Shown: positions 35,501 through 43,780 of the stretch, one piece after another
Layout of the letters: the number at the start of each line of letters is the position of its first letter
Position numbering within the stretch: position 1 is the first letter of the stretch
DNA from: Alentia gelatinosa
Taxonomy: Eukaryota > Annelida > Polychaeta > Phyllodocida > Polynoidae
NCBI GenBank assembly: GCA_950022655.1
Contig: OX465579.1
Span: 141,183,118-141,247,117 of the forward strand
DNA: 64,000 nucleotides
Direction of reading: 5' to 3'
The notes under the pieces: model-generated
Told to the model about the DNA's origin: nothing
The model's input: the letters and a program-made list of their open reading frames with translations, nothing else
The model's database searches: none
Program-made: the position numbers and the translations under genes

Positions 35501-38500
35501 TTGCGATGGCACACCGCCAGGCGTCATTTCTTCTTTTTTATTTTCACATGTGTGCTGGTGTCAAGTACTTAATTAGATATTAATATATCTGTTAGCCAAT
35601 GTTCAGCTATACAAATTTACCGGGAAAAAAACCTCCATGCAAAGACCCAGCGCCTGAAATGTGTCTCTGCGCTAAACTGACTCTTTGGGACAAAATCTGT
35701 CCAATCCGCAAATTTTTAAGATATCGTAATTTCTATGCCCTCTGGAGAGTCGTTGGTGTTCTATTTGTAGAAGTGAGATATACTTGTAATAGAGCAAGCA
35801 CTATACACTCATTCCTGTCGTTTGTGGTGCCAAACCTGGCAGTTTCGGAGACTACTTTCTTGACTGGATATTTTTGAACTGAACAGAAACCTAAATAATG
35901 GGATATGAATAAGAAGTGTTTTTGATATTCCGACAACCTACATCCATGGTTTGAGGTATGAATATACAAATACACGCAACCGTATTAAAATCCATGTTGT
36001 ACCGGTGTACAAGAAAAAATACCATTCAGACTACTTATTCATTATCCACCTAATACGAAGTTGTCATTATAAACGTATAGATTCCCGAGATCGCTACTGA
36101 GGAGAATATGAGTAGTCGTAATGTCAATCGCCTAGGCAATTGAGGAAAAATTTAGAAAAATGAGTCTCTATTGTGGGTTGGAAAATCGGCGGTCTTTTTT
36201 TTTTAATTTGCGGTGTTGAATGATAGATACAAAATTACCATGATTTTGATTGGTCGTATTCTCTCTCTACGCAATATCCTCCCATCGAGTGCGCGTCAAC
36301 TACGCAGCGAATACGGCCACGCAGGTCAAAATCATGGTAATATAATGTATATCTTCAGAAAATTGTGTATTTATTTCCTTATGAGAGATACAACATGTAC
36401 TTACTTGAGGGTTTAATTTTCAATCTCATGGTGGTTGTTACTTGTCCGGCGTCATTCTCCGCACGGCACTGGTAATATCCTTTGTGCGTGTTGTCTAGGT
36501 ATGTAATTACCCACATGTGTTCCGCCTAGAAGAATAACAGAAGATAATGTATCATACGTTTTGTTTCGTTAGCGTCGTGCTTAAAATGATGATACTCAGT
36601 AAATGATCATTTACGGATAAGCATGGTATACTTTGTATTATCCTCAGTAATTAAGCACCGAAATGTTGTTTATTCGATAAAGTACTAGAGTTAAAATTAA
36701 ACAAATCTGAGGTTGATGATATGTACTGTGTATTACCCTCAGTAATTAAGCACCGAAACGTTGTTTATTCGATAAAGTAGTACAAAGGTTATAACTAAAG
36801 AATCTCGTTGCTCTTTCATTAAATGTGTCGTTTTTCTCTCTAAAACAACCTAGATTAGACTGGTACCGGCTAGATACATGTGTATACCTCGTTTCCCATG
36901 CCCCAATTGACCAGAGCGATCGTTGAGGTTTCTTTGATACGGTGCCATTTCGCATCTCGAAGAACAAAGTATGATAATCATCTAGTCCTAACCTTAATGT
37001 ACCATAACGACAGGTGATTCCCCTGAACACAACCCACGTGAGTAATTCTGACTGATTAAAACGAACCGGATCCGTAGTTGTGGTCCCCTTGTATACGCCG
37101 TCCTTGAATGCTGTGATTTTCGGAGTCGGGGACCCTTTGAACGCACAATTGATTCGAACAGTGTCACTGAGTTGGTTTTCCATGCTAGGGGTGCTCTCGA
37201 CAACCGTGGGTGGTTCTGAAAATAAAGCAGTCAAATTAAATACAAGAGATCAGCAGAGGGGTCTGAAAATGTATTTGTTCAAATTCTTTTTCAATTATTA
37301 TGTTTTCGATTTTCATATTTTCCTCAATTGAAGAGGCTCGATTTTAATGTTTATTGGTTCCTAGGGCGTTAACGAATTCTCCCTGCTCCGGCGATATCTT
37401 TCGATTCTTGAGAAACCAAAATTGTCAGCCATATAACATCTTATCACATATAATGAGATGTCGCAACCCTTCCCCAACCCTCAAAGACATGAGGTCCTTG
37501 AGTAAATCTCCTGCCTCTAAATCCATTTCTCTGAGGGTGAAAACACGTCTATTACCTGCGACGATGACCCTGGTGAGCACAGACCCTACTTGTGCCGGGT
37601 TGTCGGGGTTGGTAGCCGTACACTTGTACATGCTGGAGTCGCGTCCTTCGAGGTTCCGTATCCGCAGATTTCCATGGCCAACAATCTCTACCCGTGGGCC
37701 GTTCACCGCCGTGCCATCTGTAATAAATCCAGTGCAACTTAGTCACAACTAACAGCAAGAATTGGTCGCGGGATACCGGTTCGTAAGTAATCCAAGATTC
37801 ATGTTTAACTGATTTCCATTATAACATCAGGGCATGCAAGATACATAGGCATATGTGGAATTAATATTTACTTTTACTAGACACTGCATCCCAAGATATT
37901 AAAGAAAGACTAATCCCTTTACTGTATCGTACGCGTGGCTCTAGACAACGGGCTTCAAAATGTACATTGAAGAATACAAGTAAATGACGAAATAGTGATG
38001 TGACTGGTGGTTGCCATGTCCTGTAACATAGTAGCTGTCTACTTGGTTTCACTTGCATATTTAAGTTTGTCTATTGTTGCCAGTTTGCGTCAGAAAAAAA
38101 ACCTTGAGATATTTTTCTTGCAACACAGGGTTTACGCATTACATATACATTACAGGGAAAGCTCAAGTTTTTTCATGGGTTAGTGAGGGATCATGGGCTG
38201 TGGCTGGATCGGGTACTTTAGCAGTTGGTATATCAATATTACAGAGGAATTATCTTTTTTATTCTGAAAATGAAAACATTTATTTCAATGAGAACATTGA
38301 AAACTGGCATCCCTGAATTAAGCCCCTACCCACAAGATGATGACGTTGTCAGCCAAAATTATATAAATGTTGCTAAAGCATAAATAACAGCGATATTTCC
38401 TTTTACTGGGACAAAAATCTCCACTTGTTTAAATGACCACTCGAGTAATACGCTTAGATAAAGAATGACATGTAACATGACTTACTTTGAAACGACCAGG

Positions 38501-41472
38501 TCAGGGAGGGTATAGGTAGACCGGACGCTGCACACTCTAGCGTCACTGTTTCCCCCACCTTCTTAGTTACATGCTGCGCTGGTAACAACATTTCAGGTGG
38601 TTTTCGACCAGGCGGCGCCTCCGCTGAAACAAAAATTTAAGAGGGTGTGTTAGATCTGACCTTTCTCATTTTCTGAAATAATCCCTAAATTGAAAGCGAA
38701 AAAAAATTAGTTGAGGTTAATTTGTTTGACGCAAAATGTTTGACATTTTCCGAATCGTTGTATCATCTAGCGAATGGCGTAGATACATGTGTATGTAGTT
38801 TCCACACAAGTTGCTGATTTTGAGTAACCGCAGATGGTGGATACACACATTATACAATTCGAATAGCCCCACATATTGAATCAGCTAAGGGTAGAGCCAC
38901 GCGGGTAAGTAAGATTAGAGACGGCTATAGCATTACCTAATACAAGTTGACAGTCTGATCATGTGGAGCTGGTTGAGGTTTTGCGTACTTTCAAGACAAG
39001 GCCTATGTGCAAATACTATAATAATTGTGCTTCATTTTAGAGCATTATGTTCTACCCACTCCAAAACACTTGTTCGGTTTATCGGTCCCCATTATAGAAT
39101 CATGCTTGTTTAGACTGTTTGCCGACAAAGTAAGAAATCCAGTCAGTATATGCTGTTATATGAGATACAAGAACTTTCTCTTATGCGTATTTTAACGGAA
39201 AAAATTTAAAAGGAATTTTTCGTACTCAGCAAAAAGTTAATCGTGACAAGGTAAAACATGTATGTATCTATATGACAACCAGAAGGGAAACAGTTTAGCG
39301 GGGACACGAATTTCCCACCATCCAGACTTCCTTACACTACACGAGGTCGTATTTTCGTTTATGTATGTATGTAGTTTACATAGAAATGAGAAGTAACATC
39401 AGACGCGGCAATAGTAGTCGCTATCACGTGTTGAAACCCTTTGCACTTGATCAGCACGGCCACTTGGGGGCGGCATACTGTCAAGGCGTGCGCCTCGGGT
39501 CGACCTAGTTATAATAAACCCCACCATTTATTGGGTACCTGCCCAGTTCCGCCCATTACTTTTGTAATGCACTGTAATCATGTCTCCGTCGGCGGCTGTT
39601 AACTCAGCCAGTAGTTAGTTCCACCGACTCGTGTCACTTGTGTTTATCCGCAGCGGAATAAAAACCCACAACTCCGCCTGACCAAATATTTAAACGACGA
39701 TTTAATCGGTGGGTAAAAAAAGATATGAGAGGTTAGTTAATTCTTTAAAAGTTACCGCTTTTATCTGACATAAAAATGTGGATACAGATTTTCCAGTTGG
39801 AGAGGTAATCTTCTGCTGTGCATACAGATGAATTCTCTTAAGGATTCGCTGGACAAACAAGGTCCTCTTTCCTCTCCATATTCAACGTGGAATTTAATAG
39901 GTAATACGAAGAAAGTAGTTCCTACGGCGAGTAAGAACAACATCAAGGTATGGAGATACTTACGCCTTTGTATTATCAATTCGTCTTCTCTGCTGAACTT
40001 TGAAGCAGCTATGTTTGTAATTTTACATCGATACTGCCCCGTATCTGCCTCTATGACGCCTTCTATTTGTAATACACCTGAGTCAAGTATTGTATATCTG
40101 GAAATAAAACAGTAATTATTACAGAGAATACCTTTGATGGCTTTGTGGGTTTTATTTTTCGTTTTGTTATTGTATATTTTGGTTACTATTTGTTTCCTTT
40201 AAATTTCATCCCAGCGAGCATAAGCCCGTGTTTTACGCTTGTAAATATTTTCAATGACATAAAATGGATCGTGTATATGTCGCATGATTCGTAACGATAC
40301 AAACGCGAATCTGAATGTGTGGGACTTTGTACATTTGTACATAGCTTTCTCTGTGTGTCCCGACGCCCGTATCGGGATAGGTTACTTCTTGTGAATTTAT
40401 CTAACTGCATTTAAAACTCCATTAGTATCATACCATTCAACAAGGGTCAATAAATATTAGACTCACAGTCTACGGGTTTGTGGTTAGTGTTCGACCAGAA
40501 CAACTTCATTTTAATTAGCTATTGGGTATTTAAGATTTATCACCGTTGTGTGCATATCCTCCAAGTAAGCTGTCATTATATTGGTATTTCAACGTTATTT
40601 TCAAAACAGCTACTAGATAACTTTACTGCATTTCTGTACATGCGTTCTGTATATTGAGTATTAGCCACGAGTAGATTATGCAGCAAGTCCAATCTTTCCA
40701 GCATCTAATTTTTCCTCAACTCGGTTCTGATCAAATACAATCAAGGATGAGACGTTGTCGTATAGCCCACAATCTAACTGCAACGAATGTATGTTAAGCT
40801 AGATTTATCTTATATGGTTCTATCTCAATCTAACCACAGGTTTCTGGTCATCCTTTTCTAGATAATTACAATAAAGGAGACCGTGACATTTCTGTACTTA
40901 TGATACGATCCAGGGCTACACAGACGGTGTTAAGATTATCAGGATATACCTCGATAAATTGGTAAAACCTCTCACTGCAGTACGTTCAGATTTGCTCTAG
41001 AAACGGCCTAACTTAATGAAAGGTGTAAGCAGATAAACATGTTTACCTTTCAACACGTTCCCTCACGTGTCTGACGACAACAATGACAGGAACGCATGTA
41101 TAAATGAGTGGCTTCCCTTTATGGTTGATGTATTTCTTTTAGTTCTATTAATAACATCTGGCTTGCACTATAAAAATCTCTGCTCTTCAGATGAAACGAT
41201 TACAATGACGCTAAAGAGGAAGTAGCACACTTCCGGTTATTTCAAGAGCGATATATCAAACTCTATGGACGCCTTAAGGGACAAGAGAGAAATAATTTCG
41301 TGTGATTGATAGGATATTAATATGCTGAGGTACCTGGAGTCGGGTGGCAGGTCTTGCTTGTCCTTCTGCCAGGTGAGAGTGCCCGGCGGGTCTGCCTTAA
41401 GGTTGCACGGCCTCCTCACGAGTTCCCCAACGACGGCGTCCTGCGTCGGCGCGCTCTCCACACGTTCTATCC
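16820..41472 (-). CDS. DCC-family receptor, protogenin/IGDCC-like (Ig2-Ig4, five FN3, TM, tail); 19 exons, 5' end missing
   Basis: A single-pass type I membrane receptor reconstructed exon by exon; every junction is phase-compatible and nearly all use GT/AG with good consensus. About 1,168 codons are visible: three Ig domains (Ig2-Ig4), five FN3 domains, one transmembrane helix and a long tail ending at TAG 16822-16820. With a missing signal peptide and Ig1 the protein would be about 1,300 residues. 4 Ig + 5 FN3 matches vertebrate protogenin and IGDCC4/Nope; DCC, neogenin and Frazzled have six FN3. Known family members act at the cell surface in axon guidance, neural development and cell migration; ligand and role here are inference only. 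Ig2 motifs (DSGVLQIEGV, DTGQYRC) support the family. The exact orthology (protogenin versus IGDCC3/4 ancestor) cannot be settled by eye. Confidence 0.9.
18032..18139 (-). CDS. Receptor exon: cytoplasmic tail 2
   Basis: A 36-codon phase-0 exon. Acceptor TGGTACCTTTCAG; donor CACAG|GTAGGA. Encodes GGSGLNGMPGLRVQCMPNGQ and VETLLAGQDIHSNRPQ. Too short for the usual open-frame cut-off; supported by both splice sites and phase with neighbours. Confidence 0.82.
18682..18877 (-). CDS. Receptor exon: cytoplasmic tail 1 (juxtamembrane)
   Basis: Acceptor TTCACCTTACAG; donor TAAG|GTAACA. Begins R-CC-TPPANIRN just after the membrane; paired Cys at this place may be palmitoylated (inference). Asn/Thr-rich, with CNCNSTNQTLDTFTPMLPML and an acidic end NENSDSK. 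No catalytic domain. Confidence 0.88.
19198..19453 (-). CDS. Receptor exon: end of FN3-5, stalk and transmembrane helix
   Basis: Acceptor TCCTATTTCAG; donor ACAG|GTGAGA. Encodes the FN3-5 end (FVFYLKAKTSVGKGPASNEV), a short Pro-rich stalk, basic QERRN, then about 21 hydrophobic residues (IIIGVSISGFCVIITIVIII) and FRN. No further FN3 domain lies between FN3-5 and the membrane. Confidence 0.93.
19882..20043 (-). CDS. Receptor exon: FN3-5, first part
   Basis: Acceptor CATAACTGCAG; donor AGCA|GTACGT. Encodes PTAPRNVQYTLRAPGRVELT, WEPPRRPNGIITQYLIYYR and DKPDEPW. The P-N-G-x-I-x-x-Y-x-I-Y-Y signature is strong. Confidence 0.93.
20336..20463 (-). CDS. Receptor exon: FN3-4, second part
   Basis: Acceptor GCCAATTGCAG; donor GGAC|GTAAGT. 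Encodes ETLEKMIGGLKPYTLYEFSI, RTHKTSSFGAFSNAIRCKTD. The GLKPYTLYEF core and SFGAFSNAI are typical FN3 F-G strands. The 3.1-kb intron upstream carries two DNA elements. Confidence 0.92.
21487..21981. mobile_element. TTAA-flanked MITE, copy 1
   Basis: Left end TTAA then AGGGCATCGCACACTTTGC; right end GCAAAGTGTGCTGTGCCCT then TTAG, its near inverse. TTAA target sites are typical of piggyBac and Kolobok superfamilies. Inside are AATATCTCAAGGGG and TTGCGATATT motifs shared with the elements at 59.5-60.2 kb. No transposase frame, so non-autonomous. It lies in the FN3-4 intron. Confidence 0.75.
22700..23425. mobile_element. Fold-back element with sub-repeated terminal arms
   Basis: Left arm about 22700-22795 holds repeats of GGACCGATGGCACC-like units (GGCACCACGGACC, ATGGCACCTGGACTGATGG). 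Right arm about 23310-23425 holds the same in reverse complement (CCATCAGTCCAGGTGCCAT, GGTCCGTGGTGCC). The arms flank about 500 bases with a G+C-rich patch near 22930-23010. Resembles Foldback-type elements, whose inverted termini are made of short tandem repeats. Lies in the FN3-4 intron. Confidence 0.75.
23606..23813 (-). CDS. Receptor exon: FN3-4, first part
   Basis: Acceptor ATTAATAACAG; donor ACAA|GTAAGT. Starts with a Pro-rich linker (VQPSSPPPPQELDAF), then INQTAVRVEWQRPKYTPGIS and YTLRYKPVQ. Two potential N-glycosylation sites (NQT, NAT). The exon leaves two bases into a codon, which the next acceptor completes. Confidence 0.92.
24144..24251 (-). CDS. Receptor exon: FN3-3, second part
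   Basis: A small exon of 108 bases. Acceptor TCATTTCAG; donor GGAG|GTAAAG. Encodes PDSLYKISLRCLGNIGQDKQ and PTVRNVKTLKIG. It completes the GLEPDSLYKI core begun 7.1 kb upstream, which supports the exon despite its size. Confidence 0.9.
26719..27000 (-). other. G+C/CpG-rich block with a 93-codon open frame
   Basis: Inside the 7.1-kb FN3-3 intron. The minus-strand frame begins with an Ala/Leu-rich segment (KKEAAALAQLAGLLMASGRP) but has no recognised domain, and its flanks do not give phase-compatible splice sites that I can defend. It may be a regulatory CpG cluster, or an exon of something else. Confidence 0.25.
28896..29093 (-). mobile_element. tRNA-derived SINE, copy 2
   Basis: Minus-strand head GGGGAGTTAGCTCAGTGGTT (A box) and B box GTGTTCGAGTCCC, body with GTAGATTTACTGCTATAT and 3' end CTCTCACCTCAG followed by GAGATTTCTACCT. 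Matches copies at 6.8 and 52.7 kb. Sits in the FN3-3 intron in the same orientation as the gene. Confidence 0.85.
31399..31587 (-). CDS. Receptor exon: FN3-3, first part
   Basis: Acceptor GTGTGTTTTCAG; donor CTAG|GTCAGT. Encodes LEPPDMQVYALNQTAVQVIW, TAGYRLDVLTARNVRLKRLL and QLQDTITGL. NQT is a potential N-glycosylation site. It is followed by the largest intron inside the visible gene, about 7.1 kb. Confidence 0.92.
32313..32432 (-). CDS. Receptor exon: FN3-2, second part
   Basis: Acceptor CTTTTTGCGTAG; donor GACG|GTATGT. Encodes LEPNKAYNVRVMAKTAKGFP and then LTDDEWPWRTAFTNSQHD. The final strand is divergent; a D-D-x-x-P-W-R segment here recalls vertebrate IGDCC proteins (from memory of the family). 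Confidence 0.9.
32840..33034 (-). CDS. Receptor exon: FN3-2, first part
   Basis: Acceptor TTGTGTGTTGCAG; donor CTCAG|GTGAGA. Encodes PTAGPAVTLCPIGASSLKVT, Trp (WEKLPIQKARG), ITEYDIYYRE and DVHEYTLS: most of an FN3 domain. Phase matches both sides. Confidence 0.92.
33722..33742 (+). repeat. Poly-C run (21)
   Basis: Twenty-one C in a row, followed by seven A; intronic. Confidence 0.95.
34494..34649 (-). CDS. Receptor exon: FN3-1, second half
   Basis: Acceptor CTTTATTTCAG; donor GATG|GTAAGC. Encodes LELQAVTLEKTSIELKQLQP then YSNISIYVLAYNSQSASSRS. The L-x-P-x-x-x-x-x-x-Y core of FN3 is clear. NIS is a potential N-glycosylation site. Confidence 0.92.
35106..35243 (-). CDS. Receptor exon: FN3-1, first half
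   Basis: Acceptor GATTGCCTTTCAG; donor GCTG|GTTTGT. Encodes LTPDKPQNVRAVVKGPTTLS with the FN3 Trp (VEWDPVPPKNG) and HGYSVHYCNVA. The open frame runs on past the donor, but the next exon joins in phase here. Confidence 0.88.
36234..36341. mobile_element. Small fold-back/MITE-like element
   Basis: ATTACCATGATTTTGA at 36234-36249 is the exact inverse of TCAAAATCATGGTAAT at 36326-36341. A second, imperfect pair (GGTCGTATTC / GAATACGGCC) lies inside. About 108 bases in all, in the intron before Ig4's second exon. Target duplication not clear. Confidence 0.75.
36405..36525 (-). CDS. Receptor exon: Ig4, second half
   Basis: Acceptor TTATTCTTCTAG; donor TCAA|GTAAGT. Encodes AEHMWVITYLDNTHKGYYQC and RAENDAGQVTTTMRLKIKPS. 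K-G-Y-Y-Q-C-R-A-E-N is a typical last Ig strand pair; it leads into FN3-1. Confidence 0.92.
36616..36805 (+). repeat. 95-bp tandem duplication
   Basis: CCTCAGTAATTAAGCACCGA followed by TTGTTTATTCGATAAAGTA occurs at about 36642 and again 95 bases on, with similar flanks. Lies in the Ig4 intron whose donor is uncertain. Confidence 0.8.
37067..37215 (-). CDS. Receptor exon: Ig4, first half (donor uncertain)
   Basis: Acceptor TTTATTTTCAG at 37216. Encodes EPPTVVESTPSMENQLSDTV, the Ig cysteine (RINCAFKGSPTPKIT) and AFKDGVYKGTTTTDP. The next exon begins in phase 0, so the donor must be a phase-0 GT; CCG|GTTCGT at 37067 gives the most Ig-like loop length. Alternatives are 37034 and two weaker sites. 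The core Trp after PKIT is Ala in this reading. An extra small exon in the intron cannot be excluded. Confidence 0.75.
37556..37717 (-). CDS. Receptor exon: Ig3, second half
   Basis: Acceptor GGATTTATTACAG; donor GCAG|GTAATA. Encodes VEIVGHGNLRIRNLEGRDSS then MYKCTATNPDNPAQ and RVIVA, the second Ig cysteine and closing strand. The Gly-to-Ser change in D-x-G-x-Y (here D-S-S-M-Y) is tolerated in Ig domains. Confidence 0.92.
38071..38315. mobile_element. CAGGGATGCCAGTT-ended element, short copy
   Basis: Right end AAAACTGGCATCCCTG matches the 42.5-kb element exactly. The left end (TTGCCAGTTTGCGTCAGAAA, then GAGATATTTTTC) is a diverged version of that element's left end. About 245 bases with no coding capacity, in the Ig3 intron. 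Confidence 0.6.
38486..38623 (-). CDS. Receptor exon: Ig3, first half
   Basis: Acceptor TTTTTGTTTCAG; donor CAAA|GTAAGT. After a Pro-rich linker (EAPPGRKPPEMLLPAQ) it encodes VGETVTLECAASGLPIPSLT then the core Trp (WSFQ). Canonical I-set B and C strands. Confidence 0.92.
39964..40097 (-). CDS. Receptor exon: Ig2, second half
   Basis: Acceptor TTTATTTCCAG; donor GGC|GTAAGT. Encodes YTILDSGVLQIEGVIEADTG followed by QYRCKITNIAAS, the second Ig cysteine and the D-x-G-x-Y-x-C signature. Phase matches both neighbours. Confidence 0.92.
41334..41472 (-). CDS. Receptor exon: Ig2, first half
   Basis: Acceptor TTCTTATCAG; donor CCAG|GTACCT. Encodes IERVESAPTQDAVVGELVRR, the first Ig cysteine (RPCNLKADPPG), the core Trp (TLTWQKDKQDLPP) and ends in a split Arg codon. 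It enters with a split codon, so an upstream exon must end one base into a codon; that exon (Ig1) was not found. Confidence 0.88.
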
Positions 41473-41653
41473 CTGATAAGAAACAGAAAATAAATATGAT
41501 CTATAACTTCCATTCGAGTTTAATGGGTTTTTTTCAAACCATTATGTATATTTCCTTTTTGCGTTGACTTTAATAAAACTAATTTTTCGTAAAACTATTT
41601 TATTTAAGTGCTGGTCCCACCAACACGATGGATTTGCCGTGGTATGTATTGGT
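41473..41653. other. Start of the long 5' intron of the receptor
   Basis: Follows the Ig2 acceptor. No Ig1-like exon (cysteine, W-x-K/R, D-x-G-x-Y-x-C) was recognised on the minus strand between here and the right end of the window. Confidence 0.4.
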
Positions 41654-42516
41654 CAGGGATGCCAGTTGGGATCAGAAAAAAACATTGAAATATTTTTCAT
41701 GGCAGTGCAGAGTTTAGACATTACGTACTTACACCCAAGGCATCAACAGAGAGGGAGTGGGGATCTTTAGGATTGATGCCAATTGCGTACGGCCCCTATT
41801 ATCGCTCACTGTCACTAAGATGAAAATTCAAAATGAATTCAACAATAACAAACACCAGCAACTTCTGCTGATATTGATTGCAAAGTATTTGTGATAACTA
41901 CCTACATTATTCAGCTGTAACTGTGACAATTCACTATCTTTAGTGAATTGTCATGTCTGCATTTCCCCTGTCTGCTAATCCAAGATGGCGGCCTCCACAA
42001 CAAGCACCACATGGGTTGGTGGCAGCAGTAAATTATCCAAATTTTAGAATATAAAAGGGATTCTTTTTAGCCCATTATATCATGAAACACTGAATGGTGT
42101 ATTAATTATTATCTATACTCATATTTTACACACAAAGTGGGGTTTTATTAGACCTAGCAATGAATAAAACTTGTCACTGAATTTTGACCAATCACAGCCA
42201 TTGTCTCTTTTCAATCCCTGACTCTCCCATGAGTTGCTGCTGACAGGCGAAGCTTGAAACATGTAGCGGCCAGGCTTCCAGGCTAGCAGCGGCCTGAGGC
42301 TGAGTGTCTGTGGGGAAGACTCAGTGAGGGGGATCAATGTATCTGGGGAAAGTTTTGAAATTTTCACTGGTCTGTTGGGAGGTCCAGTGTGGGAATAAGG
42401 CTGACTTTGGTGATTCAACAGTTGTCATACCAACATTATTCAAGGAAAAAAACACTTTAACTCTCTGAAAACGAAAACATGAATTTCAATGGAAACATTG
42501 AAAACTGGCATCCCTG
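41654..42516. mobile_element. DNA-transposon-like element with CAGGGATGCCAGTT termini
   Basis: Left end CAGGGATGCCAGTT and right end AACTGGCATCCCTG are perfect inverted repeats of 14 bases. Directly outside, ATTGGT occurs on both sides (41648-41653 and 42517-42522), a likely 6-bp target duplication. Termini recall hAT (CAGGG), but hAT makes 8-bp duplications, so the superfamily is open. No transposase frame; a 99-codon minus frame inside has no recognised domain. Confidence 0.75.
41924..41953. repeat. Perfect 13-bp inverted repeat with 4-base loop
   Basis: TGACAATTCACTA, loop TCTT, TAGTGAATTGTCA. It lies inside the 41.65-42.5 kb element. Confidence 0.9.
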
Positions 42517-42949
42517 ATTGGTATATCTTGTAGTGTCCTACAGTGTCCCGATGTGTCGTACCTCCGTTGTCTCGAAATGTAGCGCACAATGTCGTTTGTC
42601 TATTTTGGTGCTCAACCACCGCGATACCTCAAGACACATCGCGGCAAAGATGCACGCGATTATTCAAGATCTAGCAAGACAACCAAATCGTGATTAATCT
42701 CGATATGTCTTGTGTGTCGGTGGAATCAGCACTATAAGTTCATGATTTATAAATTAACGAATTATAAATTAAGAATAGAAGAAGTTTATTGGGCATATTT
42801 CCTCTACAACTTCAGACCTTGCTGCATCAAAGAAACTGAGTGGGATATGAATGTTAGAAACAGGCAAGTAATTACCCGATTTGGTTTGTCCAACAAGATC
42901 CCCTCAGACGAAAACATGACAATGTTTGTTGGTGTGACATGAAAACTGT

Positions 42950-43140
42950 TCGAGGGGAATTAACCCAGTTCACTCTGCTGACCATGGAATAGGGTTGAGG
43001 GTGTGTGGAGAGGTTAAATCCACTTTGTTATTGGCGTGAATGAAGCCCAATCTACAATCTCTTTGTTTTAAATGAGAAAATTATATTAACTGAAATTTTA
43101 AACAAGAACTTCCATGGAAATTGGAACACTGCCAGCCTTG
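42950..43140. mobile_element. Diverged copy of the CAGGGATGCCAGTT family
   Basis: GGCGTGAATGAAGCCCAATC with flanking TGTGGAGAGG and the end CATGGAAATTGGAACACTGC aligns by eye with 61948-62155 and with the right end of the 41.65-kb element. Left limit uncertain. Confidence 0.45.
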
Positions 43141-43760
43141 TATCCAAAGGCAATTCTGGTGGGGTTTTTTTCTAAATAAAGTCGTGGTCGTTCGAATGGG
43201 GGAAGTAAACAAATGCAGTCTCGATCTATAACCACAAAGTCACTCGATGGAAAGTCGTGCTTGCTTATTTTATCCCCACATGTCGGTCCGGATAACCACA
43301 TAAAACACAGATACATGATGTACATAGTACACATACTTTCATTTCTGTGTAAGTTCGGACGCAACATCTGCTTATACGGAACAAAAATAAAGCTATCTAT
43401 CCTTCAGTCACCACTCAATAAATGTTCACATTGATTTAACTTTTCAAGCTTGTCGTAATACTTTCTGTCAGTGTTCAACTGAAAAGTATTGTACACCATA
43501 AATATGAAGATCTTCAAAAAGTTAGGCACTTGTCTGCTTGAGTACCCTTCGCTAGTCTCGCTGCTCTATACATCACGTCTAAACACAGCAGCTGGGAAAT
43601 AGTTGATTCCCATATGACTACATAATACTTATACTGTTGGTATTAAGGGCCTTAAACAGCATAAGGACAACACGAGGTCCATAAAAGTAACTATAAATTC
43701 TGCATTGGTCCGTGTTCACGGCTCCTGTTGGCCTGATACGATAGCAACGGGATCACTATG

Positions 43761-43780
43761 CCCCCCCCCCCCCCCCCCCC
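43761..43780 (+). repeat. Poly-C run (20)
   Basis: Uninterrupted homopolymer of 20 C. Confidence 0.95.

Larger units (their letters stand above)
17519..41333. other. Introns of the receptor gene
   Basis: Eighteen introns, from about 290 bases to 7.1 kb, A+T-leaning. Those over 1 kb: 20464-23605, 24252-31398, 33035-34493, 35244-36404, 38624-39963 and 40098-41333. Elements found in them are listed separately. Remaining intronic DNA shows no further exon that I can support; a missed phase-1 symmetrical domain exon is most possible in 33035-34493. Confidence 0.7.

Noticed and set aside
19198..41472. Assignment as DCC/neogenin/Frazzled
   Set aside because: Only five FN3 domains are found and the gaps around FN3-4 and FN3-5 are too short to hide a sixth pair; only 33035-34493 leaves room.
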